Shown here: in pieces, positions 1 to 9,745 of the stretch
Numbering within the stretch: position 1 is the stretch's first letter
Layout: each line of letters begins with the position of its first letter
From: Artemisia argyi
Lineage: Eukaryota; Streptophyta; Magnoliopsida; Asterales; Asteraceae
DNA: 64,000 bases
Assembly: GCA_030686995.1 (NCBI GenBank)
Contig: CM060703.1
Coordinates: forward strand, 114,585,361-114,649,360
Direction of reading: 5' to 3'
Made by a program: the position numbers and the translations under genes
The notes under the pieces: generated by a model
Told to the model about the DNA's origin: nothing
Seen by the model: the letters and a program-made list of their open reading frames with translations, nothing else
Databases searched by the model: none

Positions 1-1250
1 GATCATGATTCTATCAATCCCGAGGAAGACATACTTCTACTTGAGAAGTTGCTTAATGATGATCCATCATCTCTTCCTCCAAAAGAACTTCATAACATGG
101 AAGTCAAAGATGTTGAAAAACTGATGACTTTCCTGAGGTCGAACTCAAGGAACTTCCGCCTCATCTCGAGTACGCATTTTTGGAGGGTGACGATAAGTTT
201 CCCGTCATAATTGCTAAGGACTTGAGTGAGGAAAACAAAGCCGCTCTTCTCAAGGTTTTAATGTCACACAAGCGAGCCATTGCTTGGAGACTTTCCGACA
301 TCAAGGGTATTAACCCGGAATTTTGTATGCACAAGATTTTGATGGAGGATGACTTTAAACCGGCGGTTCAACAACAAAGAAGGGTAAATCCTAACATTCA
401 TGAGGTTATCAAGCAAAAGGTCATAAAACTTCTTGATGCCGGTTTGATTTACCCTATCTCGGATAGTCCTTGGGTGAGTCCCGTTCATTGTGTGCCCAAG
501 AAGGGTGGTATAATGGTTGTTAAGAATGATGATAATGAGTTAATTCCCACTCGATTGGTAACGGGTTGGCGCGTTTGCATTGATTATCGAAAATTGAACG
601 ACACCACCCGTAAAGACCACTTCCCTCTACCTTTCATGGATCAAATGCTCGAAAGATTGGCGGGAAACGAATACTATTGTTTCCTTGACGGTTTTTTGGG
701 TTATTTCCAAATTCCGATCGATCCTCAAGATCAAGAAAAAACGACTTTCACGTGTCCATACGGAACATTTGCTTATCGACGCATGCCTTTTGGCTTGTGC
801 AATGCTCCGGGCACGTTTCAAAGATGCATGATGGCCATTTTTCACGACATGATCGAGAAAACAATGGAGGTCTTCATTGATGATTTTTTGGTCGTTGGGA
901 ATTCATTCGAATCGTGTCTCGCCAATTTAGACAAAATGCTTCAAAGGTGTGAAGACACCAATCTTAGTCTAAATTGGGAGAAAAGTAATTTCATGGTTAA
1001 GGAAGGAATTGTCCTTGGCCGTAAGATTTCTAAGAGTGGGATTGAGGTTGATAAAGCTAAAATCGATGTCATTTCTAAGCTTCCTCCTCCCAATACTGTT
1101 AAAGGTGTTCGGAGTTTTCTGGGTCATGCCACCTTCTATCGTAGATTCATTCAAGATTTCTCGAAGATAGCTAGGCCTATGACCCGACTTCTTGAAAAAG
1201 AGACCCCGTTTGTCTTTTCTGATGAATGCATCGAAGCTTTTTCAAACTCT
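1..1250 (+). pseudogene. Athila reverse transcriptase (broken)
   Basis: This is the RNA/DNA-dependent polymerase of the element. Bases 1-125 read in frame 1 as the protease-RT linker, and the RT proper reads in frame 3 from about 130 to 1250, so a frame break lies near 125-135. Visible motifs are the conserved SPWVSPVHCVPKKGG block (residues about 97-111 of the reading that begins at 180), the RMPFGLCNAPGTFQ block, and the catalytic FIDDF motif at about 872-886 (the YxDD box of the family). A second frame break at a T-run near 1240 separates it from RNase H. RT is otherwise nearly full length, so decay is modest. Confidence 0.87.
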
Positions 1251-1710
1251 CAAGAAAAAGCTTACCGAAGCACCAATTCTAGTTGCCCCCGATTGGGACC
1301 TACCTTTCGAACTTATGTGTGATGCAAGTGACTTTGCCATAGGTGCGGTCTTGGGGCAAAGAAAAACCAAACATTTTCAGCCGATTCATTATGCAAGCAA
1401 AACCTTGACCGAAGCTCAAGCTCATTACACCACAACGGAAAAAGAATTACTAGTCGTGGTGTATGCGTTTGAGAAGTTTCGGCCATATTTGATCTTGACT
1501 AAATGCATAGTGTACACGGATCACTCGGCTCTCAAATATCTCTTTGCCAAGCGAGATGCAAAGCCGAGATTGCTCCGTTGGGTTCTCCTCCTACAAGAAT
1601 TTGATATCATCATTCGTGATAAAAAAGGAGACGAGAACCTCGCTGCTGACCATCTTTCCCGATTGGAAAATCCTCATCAAGATGTTCTTGAGAAAAAGGA
1701 AATAAATTAA
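1192..1710 (+). pseudogene. Athila RNase H domain
   Basis: Ty3/gypsy RNase H, which removes the RNA strand during reverse transcription. The reading contains [14 protein letters not shown] (first Asp), [17 protein letters not shown] (catalytic Glu), [10 protein letters not shown] (Asp) and [14 protein letters not shown] (last Asp), so the acidic residues are all present. It is one base out of frame with the RT before it. A single in-frame TAA at 1708-1710 separates it from the integrase, which continues in the same frame, so the stop may be one substitution in an ancestral continuous polyprotein. Confidence 0.85.
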
Positions 1711-2440
1711 TTGTTTCCTCTCGAGACACTTAATGTGATTTCCTCTCGTGGTGATTCTAGTACCCCATGGTTTGCCGACTTTGCAAACTACCATGTAGGG
1801 AATTTCGTTGTTAAAGGGATGTCGTCCCACCAAAAGAGCAAGTTTTTCAACGATGTGAATCATTACTTTTGGGACGATCCCTATCTGTTTAAGATCTGTG
1901 CGGATCAAGTTATTCGTAGGTATGTTCATAGCCAAGAGGCCATGGAAATCCTTAAGGCTTGTCATAATGGACCCACCGGGGGACATCATGGCCCGAACAA
2001 CACCGCTCGAAAAGTATTTGAATCCGGTTTTTATTGGACCACCATTTACAAAGACGCCCATGACCTAGTCAAATCTTGTAACTCGTGTCAACGTCAAGGA
2101 AAGATAACACAACGGGATGAAATGCCACAAAATGTCATCCAAGTTTGTGAAATCTTTGATGTTTGGGGCATAGACTTTATGGGGCTATTCCCGTCTTCAC
2201 GAGGGAACAAGTACATACTCGTGGCCGTTGACTACTTGTCAAAATGGGTCGAAGCAAAGGCTCTCCCAAACAACGATGCCCGAGTAGTTGTAAAGTTTTT
2301 GAAATCTCTCTTCTCTAGGTTTGGAACTCCCCGCGCTATTATTAGTGATCGCGGAACGCACTTTTGCAACGAGCAATTTGCAAAAGTCATGCTCAAGTAT
2401 GGTGTCACTCACCGACTTGCTACCGCTTATCACCCACAAA
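1711..2440 (+). pseudogene. Athila integrase, N-terminal and core (truncated)
   Basis: Integrase inserts the cDNA into the genome. The HHCC zinc-binding region is visible: a His pair in the [10 protein letters not shown] stretch and two Cys in SCNSC... spacing, at about 1957-2100. The core follows with IDFMG (first catalytic Asp, near 2170) and SDRGTHF (second Asp, near 2350). The reading then runs YHPQ and leaves its frame at about 2440. The segment expected to hold the catalytic Glu and the rest of the core is gone. The protein cannot be active. Confidence 0.85.
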
Positions 2441-2848
2441 GCTTATTGGTCTTTGAAGAATGCCAACTTCGATCTTAAGTCTGCGGGTGATCATAGGAAA
2501 GTTCACCTCAATGAACTAAATGAACTTCATGATCAAGCTTACGAAAACTCTTTAATCTATAAAGAGAAAACAAAGAAGATCCACGACTCCAAAATCAAGA
2601 ACCGCGTTTTCAACGTTGGTGGTCGAGTCCTTCTTTTTAACTCTAGATTAAAGATATTTTCGGGTAAGCTTAAAACCCGCTGGACTGGACCTTTCACCGT
2701 TGCCAAAGTTTTTCCTTATGGTACCGTCGAGTTATCTCAAAATGACGGTCCATATTTCAAAGTAAATGGGCATCGGTTGAAACATTATTTTGGAGGGGAC
2801 ATACCACCCATTGTCCCAGACCTCCAAACTTTCCCCATGGACCAATAA
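2441..2848 (+). pseudogene. Athila integrase C-terminal domain
   Basis: In another frame from the core, this resumes at an [13 protein letters not shown] block and continues through LNELHDQAYENS and the GPFTVAKVFPYGTVEL (GPY/F-type) module to a stop at 2846-2848. It is the usual C-terminal end of Athila integrase, joined to the core by an out-of-frame deletion. The joint at about 2432-2440 reads CACAAAGC. Both the left and right parental sequences could supply CACAAA, which suggests a short-homology deletion (inference). Confidence 0.82.
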
Positions 2849-3121
2849 ATTCGGGGATCGAGTCAAGCTAGCGACTCGATAAACAAAAACAGTAGCAACA
2901 ACATGGGTTTTCACCCATGTCTCTGATTTCTTTCTAATTTCTAACACCCTAGTGTGGGGGAGTTGCCACCCCCTGCAACTGTTTGCAACGTATATATCTT
3001 CGTTTCAAAAAAAAATGTGTGTATATATAAATAAAGTGAAAAATGAAAAATGACGTTCCCACAGTTAGCTTCTAATATTCTCTTCTTTCGTTCAAAGATT
3101 CGGCATAATAGCCGGGACTTT

Positions 3122-3141
3122 GAATATTGAGGACAATATTC
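3122..3141 (+). other. Hairpin GAATATTG-AGGA-CAATATTC
   Basis: An 8-bp perfect inverted repeat with a 4-nt loop, just upstream of AAGTGTGGGGGAG. Matching hairpins occur in all four TGACG-family elements at 12756-12775 (minus strand), 26499-26518, 41136-41155 and 57062-57081, with changes in both arms that keep pairing. Likely an RNA structure in the genomic transcript; the function is unknown. Confidence 0.65.
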
Positions 3142-3304
3142 AATTCTAAGTGTGGGGGAGGGTAAAATTCTAGCGAATTTTATCAAATTATACCGTCTAG
3201 TACCCCCGTTTTTGGCCAAAATTTTTAAAAAAAATTTCACTTTATTTTAAAAAATTTTGTGGTTATCAATCCGCCGTGTCTAAACGACAAAAGGATTGGC
3301 TCAT

Positions 3305-3662
3305 CCAGGAGCAAACGGCTCTTGGTAAAGATAACTCAAACCCGTTGATGGCTTACAATTTGCCCAAAATTGTATGGTACCTCAACTCGCCATATCCTCA
3401 AAAGTAAATGAGTTGGCTAGCCCGCAAGATTATGGCTTGTGGTAAAGGCAGTGGAAAAACCATAATTGGTAATCAACTCACCAAGATGTTGACTGTTCCA
3501 TCAAGAGTTGGCTTGTCCAGAAGCAAACGGCTTCTGGTAAAGACAAATCAAAACCGTTGAAAGCTGGTGGTTTGCTCAAAATCATATGGTTATTGGATGG
3601 ACCACAGTTCTTACTTGAATCAAAACATTCGGATACTCCAGAAGTGATGGATTTTGGTAAAG
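3305..3662 (+). repeat. Array of four diverged hairpin units, each ending GG-TAAAG
   Basis: Unit stems are CCAGGAGC/GCTCTTGG (3305-3325), CCGCAAG/CTTGTGG (3422-3442), CCAGAAGC/GCTTCTGG (3517-3537) and CCAGAA/TTTTGG (3638-3657). Each is followed directly by TAAAG. Units 1 and 3 have the same AAACG loop and a second downstream hairpin (TACAATTT/AAATTGTA at 3354-3374; TGGTTT/AAATCA at 3568-3584). The stems differ in sequence but stay paired, partly through G-U wobble. The units look like an old tandem duplication kept as structured RNA. Type and function are unknown. Confidence 0.6.
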
Positions 3663-4714
3663 AGACTTCAAATCCATTAATTTTTCTCAAAAAGATTGCT
3701 AGGGACTAGCAATAGTTTAGTATGGGGGATTGATGAGTGTGGAAATACTCATCATTTTTAGTCAAATCTGAATTACAAAACGTTTAAAAACACTAAAAAA
3801 TGCACCAAAATACGAAGAAAATCCCAAAGATCGTGTTTTATATGTTTCAGATGCAAAACAAGTGAAAACAAACAAAAAACGAACAAAATTTGCATAATTG
3901 GCAGTTTCAGTCCCCCGACTTTCAAAATTTGACAAAACTAGTCCCTGAGCATTTATTTTAAAGAAAAGTCAACCCAAACTCTTTAAAAGTCAAATGATAA
4001 CACAAATGATCTTTGGGTGAAAAGTTTTCAAAAAGTTACACAATTGGTCCCTTTACTTTGGCAAATTGGCAAGTTTGGTCCCTGGTATTTCAAATTTTGG
4101 AAAATTGCATCTATGGTCCTTGGAATAGTGAATATTGGAAAAATTGGTCCTTATGATATCTTTAGGAAAGTGGCAACTCAGGTCCTTGGATTTTTAGCTA
4201 ATTGCAAAACTAGTCCTTGTAATATCAAAACAAACCAAACAGACCAAGTTATATTATTCCACCAAACCCAAAACAAACCCAAGACAATTATAAAACCAAC
4301 CAAGCCCACACCACATCCTTGGCCCAAAACCAACCCCTAGCCCACATCCCCTTTTACGTTTTATTAATAAAAACGTTTGTTGACTGGGTCAAACTTCCCT
4401 CCCAACTCTTTCACTCCCCCCTCCCCGTGAACCTGCAAAACTCCAAACTCAACCATCACCATCCTCCCATCACTCTCCACTCCATTCCCCCATCCCACTA
4501 CTACCCCCTCACACTCACAAACCCATACCTAACTCTCCATGTCACCAATCCACCCACAACTGTTTGGCGCTAAAAACCAATTCAAAGACTAGGATGAAGC
4601 TTCACTAAAATTGATGGCTGGGATTTAATGTCAAGGCTGAAGAGATGGTGTGGAAGCCCTAATTTCAGAGTATGAAGACAAGAAGAGCAATGTGTACCTA
4701 CCTCTTAGTTTTAG

Positions 4715-4723
4715 TATAAATAG
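4715..4723 (+). promoter_or_regulatory. LTR TATA box (TATAAATAG)
   Basis: TATAAATAG stands about 985 bp into the LTR, after the GTCC-repeat zone. The related LTR at 32061-35456 has the same TATAAATAG at 32459-32467 in the same context. It is the likely core promoter for Athila RNA. Confidence 0.6.
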
Positions 4724-6255
4724 TACCTCATGTAAGCCTTTAATGGCATCCTATCTTTCTTGTATCTTTCTTTATTTTATTCCCAGTTGCAATGTTTTTC
4801 TTTTAAGAAATTAAAGAATTATTCAGTTTTCAAGTTGTTTCAAGTTTCATTGAATTTTCTAAATTTTTTACCAAGTAGTTTTATTTACTGTCAAGTTGTG
4901 CTTTAACAGATCTCAGAAGCTTTCACAGTCTTTTATAAGTTTAATTTTAGCTTTGAATTGAGGAAACTCAGAAAAGAAAAAAAAAAAAAAAGAAGAAAAT
5001 ACAAGAAAATCAAAATAAAATAAAAAAATGGTGTTTCATTGTATTGTAGCAGAGCATGGATGGGTGGAATATGGTTTAGAGCTCCATGGGGAGTAGTAGG
5101 GTGTAACTTGGTCCTTATTCTCAGCTCCTTCCTCAATTTGGAGATCAAGTAGGTTTTACTTGTTGATTTAATCATCATTTGAATTAAGTTAGTAGTTGTT
5201 GATTTTCTTGGTTTTTTACTGTTTATTTGAGTTTACTTCATCATTATATAGGATTATTAGCTATTCTTGTTTGATAAATTAGTTAATTGCTTTGTAATAT
5301 TTAAAAGTTTAGTTTGTAAAGGGGTGTTTGGTACTGTTGTTCCTCACATGTTATAGTATGTTTGAGTTAGTATTCTTAGTGTATACAGGTTTCATTAGTC
5401 CCCATTAGAACATTCATAACAAAAAAATTCAGGTCTTACATACCAAATAGTCAAGATTGCATCTTTGTGATCACAACAGCCAAGCTGTTGTGATTTGAGG
5501 TATCAAAACCTCAAATTGGATTCACATAGGGTTAGGTTAGTTTAATTTGGTTTCATATTAACCTATTTTAGCATAATAAGTCACTTAGATCCAGGTTAAG
5601 TTCATAAAAGTTATTCCCCCCAGCTAAACTTTAGAGTCCCACAACTTTTATAATTTTGTGATTTTTATAGTGGGACCCACATCACTTCAAACAGACCTGC
5701 AGGGAAGGACTTTCCCCTGCACCAGTTTTTGCAAGATTTGGATTGTATCTAGATTCTTCATTTGTAGGTATTAGGGCTTGTTAATTGTTGATTTGGGAAG
5801 CCCCCTAGGTGTAGTGATCATTACTGCTTTTAGTTTAGGATTAGTTGCTTATATAGACTGCTTCTTAGGGCCTTCTTTTGGCTTATTTGAACACTGCAGA
5901 TAAAGTGTTCTTGTTGTTCTGGTTGATTGGATTTGGTGTGTCTGCTTGATGAATCTCCTTGTTGTTGTAGTTGTTGTTGTTACACTGCTTATGGTAATTA
6001 TTGTTGCTTTTGCTTAATCAGTATTGCTCTCAAACTAGTTAAGCTATTTAAAAAAGCTGTGAACCAAACTTTGAAATCAAGTGAAAATCCATTTTTGATT
6101 TTGAAAATCTTTGATCCTGAAGTTAAGTTGTAAAGAGTTGTTGGTTGAATCTCTTTTCAGAGTAGGCAAGTCAGTATTTGTGTTTGTGTTTGTTTTGATA
6201 AAAAGGAAGCAGACAAGAAAAAAGTAAAAAAGAAAAAGTGTTTTGGAAAAATTGC

Positions 6256-6340
6256 AAAATTGGGTTTCGAACCCCTGACCTCAAGCATACGCACAACACA
6301 AACACAACTCCCTTTACCACTAGCTCTGGGGCACCAGTTC
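6256..6340 (-). other. tRNA-like module in the LTR (A-box/B-box signature)
   Basis: Read on the minus strand, GAGCTAGTGGTAAAGG resembles a tRNA A box, and 37 bases later GGTCAGGGGTTCGAAACCC resembles a B box and T-arm (GGG-TTCGAAA-CCC). The intervening bases do not give a good anticodon arm, so it is not a functional tRNA. The LTR at 32061-35456 has a matching module at 34560-34645. It may be an internal pol III promoter or an old SINE head fixed in the LTR. Confidence 0.45.
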
Positions 6341-7148
6341 CGTTTATACTTCCCTTTGTTACTCTTTTATCTAGTTTTTGGCAAGTTTTGCTTATCTACT
6401 CAGTTTTGCTTATTCTGGCTTATTTATAAGCACTTGTGCTAGTCATTTATTTTTCTTAGATTACTTTTAGTACAATTGAATTTCCATACAAGTTTCAGAT
6501 TTTTTCAAGTGTTAGATTATTTATTAGAATTTTATTTAGCTAAATTAGTATTTAATCCATAATAATTAGAGTTTTTATTGAAAAATTAATTTTCTTTTTT
6601 CTAAAAATTTCTTTTGTCTTTTAGTACGTTAGAAAATTCATTGAAAACCCGTAGGATCTTTGTAGCTCAAAATTCGTGTTTTATTTTGCGCACTCACGTA
6701 ATTTTTAAATAACTTTTGCGTTTTTAATTTAGTTTACGTTTTAGGATTCCCGATACCTAATTATGTTTCCCGTAGTATTTTAGGACTTCCCTAGTTTAGT
6801 AATTACCCTTAGGTTAATTCATTTTTACCTTCGTTCGTTAATTTTCAATTTCGTTAATTTAACGTATCGTAAAACCAAATAACCTTTCCAATCATACAAG
6901 ATTTTAATCCAAATCTCATTCGAAGCTTTCCATTCACACCTCGTTGGGGTAGGACCCAGAAAATCACTTCCCGGTCTCACAATTTAAATATCACTTTCAC
7001 AAGTTTTGCGAGGTAATCTTTTTCCTAAAAGGTTTACTCGTATTACTTCACGTCTATTTGTCTCACGATAAATTAGACCTCACGTTTGTTGATATTTTGA
7101 TAAATTGTTTTTGCACACACCAAAACACAACGAATCAGTATCCAAGGA

Positions 7149-7775
7149 CATGTGACATCGTACAATGTAGAGACTTTGGATGATACTATTAGCATGGCTG
7201 AGCACCTTATGGATCAAGTGGTTAAGCATGGTGTTGTGGTCCAAAAGAGTAATCACTATGATAATAAGAGGAAATGGGAAGGAAACAAGAGGAACAAAAA
7301 CTACAACAACTTCAACAACCACTACAAAAACAATAATCAGTATCGTAACAACATTCACCACCACCAACAGAATAGGAGGCAGGAAACAGTTAAAGCTTTC
7401 GTGGCTAAACCAGCTCAAGGAGCAGTGAATGCTGGGCAACAGCCCCGTTGTGACAAGTGTCACTAGCATCATACTGGGCCGTGTAGAGTGAAGTGTTTGA
7501 GGTATTAGAAGATTGGTTATGTTGCTAAGAATTATAAAAGCATAACTGTGGAAATTGGAGCGAATGCTCAGCCCGTAGTGACTTGTTATGGATGTGGAGA
7601 GTGTGGACACTATAGGCATCGATGCCCAAAGAATGTTGGACAAGGAAATGGAGGTGCTCGTGGAAGAGTGTATGTCATGGGAAATGGATAGCTGCACCAA
7701 GATCCGAATGTTGTCACTGGTTCGTTCCTTCTCAACAACCTTCGTGTTAGAGTCTTGTTTAATTCGGTACCGACA
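7149..7775 (+). pseudogene. Chromovirus Gag, C-terminal part with zinc knuckle
   Basis: The reading starts inside Gag where the Athila insertion ends. An Asn/Lys/Arg-rich stretch (about 7260-7390) leads to CDKCH and, after stops at 7464 and about 7506, to a CYGCGECGHYRHRCP zinc knuckle at about 7588-7635 (CX2CX4HX4C type). Stops also interrupt at about 7689 and 7776. Gag binds and packages RNA; this copy is 5' truncated and not translatable. The capsid part lies left of the window. Confidence 0.75.
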
Positions 7776-8341
7776 TGAGTTTTGTATCTTCTAAGATTTC
7801 GACGTTACTTCGGTTTACCCCAACCTCTTTAGATGTCAGCTATAGCATTAAGCTAGCTAATGGTGACCTTGTTGACACCTGTACCGTGATCCGTGGCTGT
7901 ACCCTTAACCTTTTAGACCACCTATTTACTATTGATTTGATGCCAATTGAAGTCGGAAGTTTTGACGTAGTAGTTGGGATGGATTGGCTATCCAAGAATC
8001 AAGCGAGCATTGTTTGTGAAGAGCAAGTTGTTCATATCCCTCTCAATGGTGAGATTTTGATCGTTCGAGGCGAAAGGAGTGGAACTCATCTGAATATTAT
8101 ATCGTGTATTAAGACCATGAAGTACATCGAGAAAGGATATGATGCATTTCTAGCACATGTGGTTAAGAAAAAGTCAGGAGAAAAGCGACTCGAGGATGTT
8201 CCTATTTTGCGTGATTTTCCTGAAGTATTCCCTGAAGACTTGCCAGGATTGCCGCCAGCTCGACAAGTAGAGTTTCGTATCGACTTAGTTCAAGGAGCTG
8301 CACTTGTCGCGCGTGTACCGTATCGTTTAGCGCCATCATAG
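7775..8341 (+). pseudogene. Chromovirus aspartic protease and linker to RT
   Basis: A 188-codon reading. It starts beside the expected protease active-site region; the LFxSG-type triad just upstream is damaged (SVPT and a stop). It continues through [14 protein letters not shown], the conserved second half of the retropepsin fold. The end reads [21 protein letters not shown], the standard protease-RT junction of chromoviruses. One stop (TAG, 8339-8341) separates it from the RT in the same frame. Confidence 0.8.
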
Positions 8342-9460
8342 ATGGAAGAGTTGTCAAAGCAATTGAAGGATTTACTGGATAAAGGATATATCCGACCTAG
8401 TTCCTCGCCTTGGGGAGCTCCAGTGTTATTCGTGAAGAAGAAGGATGGATCGTTCAGGATGTGCATTGATTACCATGAATTGAACAAGTTGACAGTAAAG
8501 AACCGTTGCCCGTTGCCGAGGATCGATGATCTGTTTGATCAGCTGCAAGGATCGAGTTACTACTCCAAGATCAATTTGAGGTCAGGTTATAATCAACTCA
8601 GAGTTCGGGAAGAGGATATTCCTAAGACGGCTTTCAGGACTCGTTGTGGTCACTATGAGTTCCAAGTTATGCCATTCGGTTTGACAAACGCACCTGTGAT
8701 ATTCATGGATCTCATGAAGAGAGTGTGTAAACCTTATTTAGATAAATTTGTAATAGTGTTCATTGACGATATTCTAAATTACTCCAAGAGTAAGGAGGAG
8801 CACAAGAAACATTTAGCAACGATTCTTAAGTTACTCAAGGATGAGCAGTTGTATGGAAAGTTCTCTAAGTGTGAGTTTTAGATTCGTAAGGTACAATTTC
8901 TAGGTCATGTGATTGATAGTGAAGGACTACATGTGGATCCCGCTAAGATTGAGGCTATTGAGAAATGGGCAACGCCTGTAAATGCCACATAAATTCGTCA
9001 ATTTCTAGGATTGGCTAGGTATTATCGGAGATTCATCGAGGGATTCTCTAAGATATCTAAACCTTTGACCGCATTGACTCAAAAGGATAAGAAGTATGAA
9101 TGGGGAGAGGAAGAAGAGAAAGCGTTTCAAACCTTAAAGCAAAAGCTTTGTAGTGCACCGATCTTGGCATTGCCAGATGGCGTGGAAGATTTTGTGGTTT
9201 ATTGTGACGGCTCATATTAAGGGTTAGGATCAGTTTTGATGCAACGAGGGAAGGTCATGGCATATGCTTCCCGACAGCTTAAGACTCATAAGGAGAAGTA
9301 TGTCGTCTTTACCGATCATAAGAGTCTGCCGTACATTTTGGATCAGAAGGAGTTAGATATGCGACAACGACGATGGTTAGAGACGTTGAGTGATTATGAA
9401 TGTGAGATTCGATATCACTCGGGAAAAGCTAACATTGTAGCTGATGCCTTGAGCTAAAAG
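8342..9460 (+). pseudogene. Chromovirus reverse transcriptase and RNase H
   Basis: The RT has [44 protein letters not shown] and the catalytic FIDDIL box (about 8761-8778). Stops lie at 8879-8881, 8990-8992, 9218-9220 and 9455-9457. RT continues as the [13 protein letters not shown] block (about 9000), and RNase H follows with the YCDGSY start and a [11 protein letters not shown] block. A short loss is likely around 9285-9300, because the usual Glu-containing stretch before FTDHKSL is absent. All pieces share the frame or are one base apart. Confidence 0.82.
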
Positions 9461-9745
9461 GAACGATTGAAGCCGTTACATGTTAGGGCTTTGGTTTTGA
9501 CGATCAACTCAAACCTTCCCGCTCATATTCTACAAGTTCAAGAGGAGGCTGTGAAGCAAGAAGATCTTAAGAGTGAGAATCTTTATAGTAAGATTCAGAA
9601 AAAGTTTGAGAAACGTTCAGATGGAACTTTATGTTATAAAGGAAGAAGTTTGGTGCCGTTGTTTGGAGGACTGAGAGACTTGATTACGCTCGAGTCTCAT
9701 AAGTCGAAGTACTCTATTCACCCAGGATCTGATAATATGTACCAT
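9461..9745 (+). pseudogene. Chromovirus integrase N-terminus, cut by T1
   Basis: The linker after RNase H runs into the zinc-binding region: a [19 protein letters not shown] stretch supplies both His residues at 9690-9745. The reading stops exactly at the insertion point of T1, whose TSD is accat (9741-9745). It continues on the other side at 16088 with DLRKLYWW, giving the usual HX3HP...MYxDLRxxYWW sequence of events across the gap. Confidence 0.83.

Larger units (their letters stand above)
2849..3730 (+). other. Athila 3' non-coding region up to the polypurine tract
   Basis: No convincing gene is present. The GTGTGGGGGAG motif occurs twice (2952-2962 and 3151-3161); it is usual near Athila polypurine tracts. 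A perfect hairpin GAATATTGAGGACAATATTC lies at 3122-3141. Four related hairpins each followed by TAAAG lie at 3305-3662 (listed separately). The polypurine tract TATGGGGGAT immediately precedes the LTR at 3731. Some Athila elements carry an env-like ORF in this interval. I see none here. Confidence 0.7.
1..7137 (+). mobile_element. Athila-type Ty3/gypsy retrotransposon, 3' part
   Basis: The order is pol (RT, RNase H, integrase), a non-coding 3' region of about 0.9 kb, a polypurine tract (TATGGGGGAT, 3721-3730) and an LTR of 3.4 kb. The 5' LTR and gag lie left of the window. The LTR opens TGATGAGTG at 3731 and ends CGAATCA at 7137. The same ends bound the solo LTR at 51382-55564, which has a clean TSD. 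Sequence resumes at 7138 inside a chromovirus gag, so this element was inserted there; the matching TSD copy (gtatc at 7138-7142) should lie outside the window. All pol parts are broken, so the copy is not autonomous. Athila assignment is from the FIDD-type RT and recognised pol wording. Confidence 0.88.
3731..7137 (+). repeat. Athila LTR (3' LTR of the leading element)
   Basis: A 3,407-bp LTR, TGATGAGTG...CGAATCA. The first 24 bases form a terminal hairpin (TGATGAGT...ACTCATCA). Bases 3900-4230 hold diverged copies of a unit of about 45 bp built on TTGGTCCCT / GTCCTTGG. A TATA box is at 4715-4723, and T/A-rich DNA with poly(A/T) runs follows. A minus-strand tRNA-like module is at about 6256-6340. 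The LTR closes with the CACACCTCGTTGGG block (about 6931-6945) and about 190 bp more. Short readings inside it (for example 5927-6133, 6238-6429) have no family resemblance and are not called. Confidence 0.85.

Noticed and set aside
6256..6340. A functional tRNA gene
   Set aside because: The boxes are present but acceptor and anticodon arms do not pair.
7080..7700. 206-codon minus-strand ORF opposite the chromovirus Gag
   Set aside because: Shadow of the Asn/Lys-rich Gag stretch and crosses the Athila insertion joint at 7137/7138.
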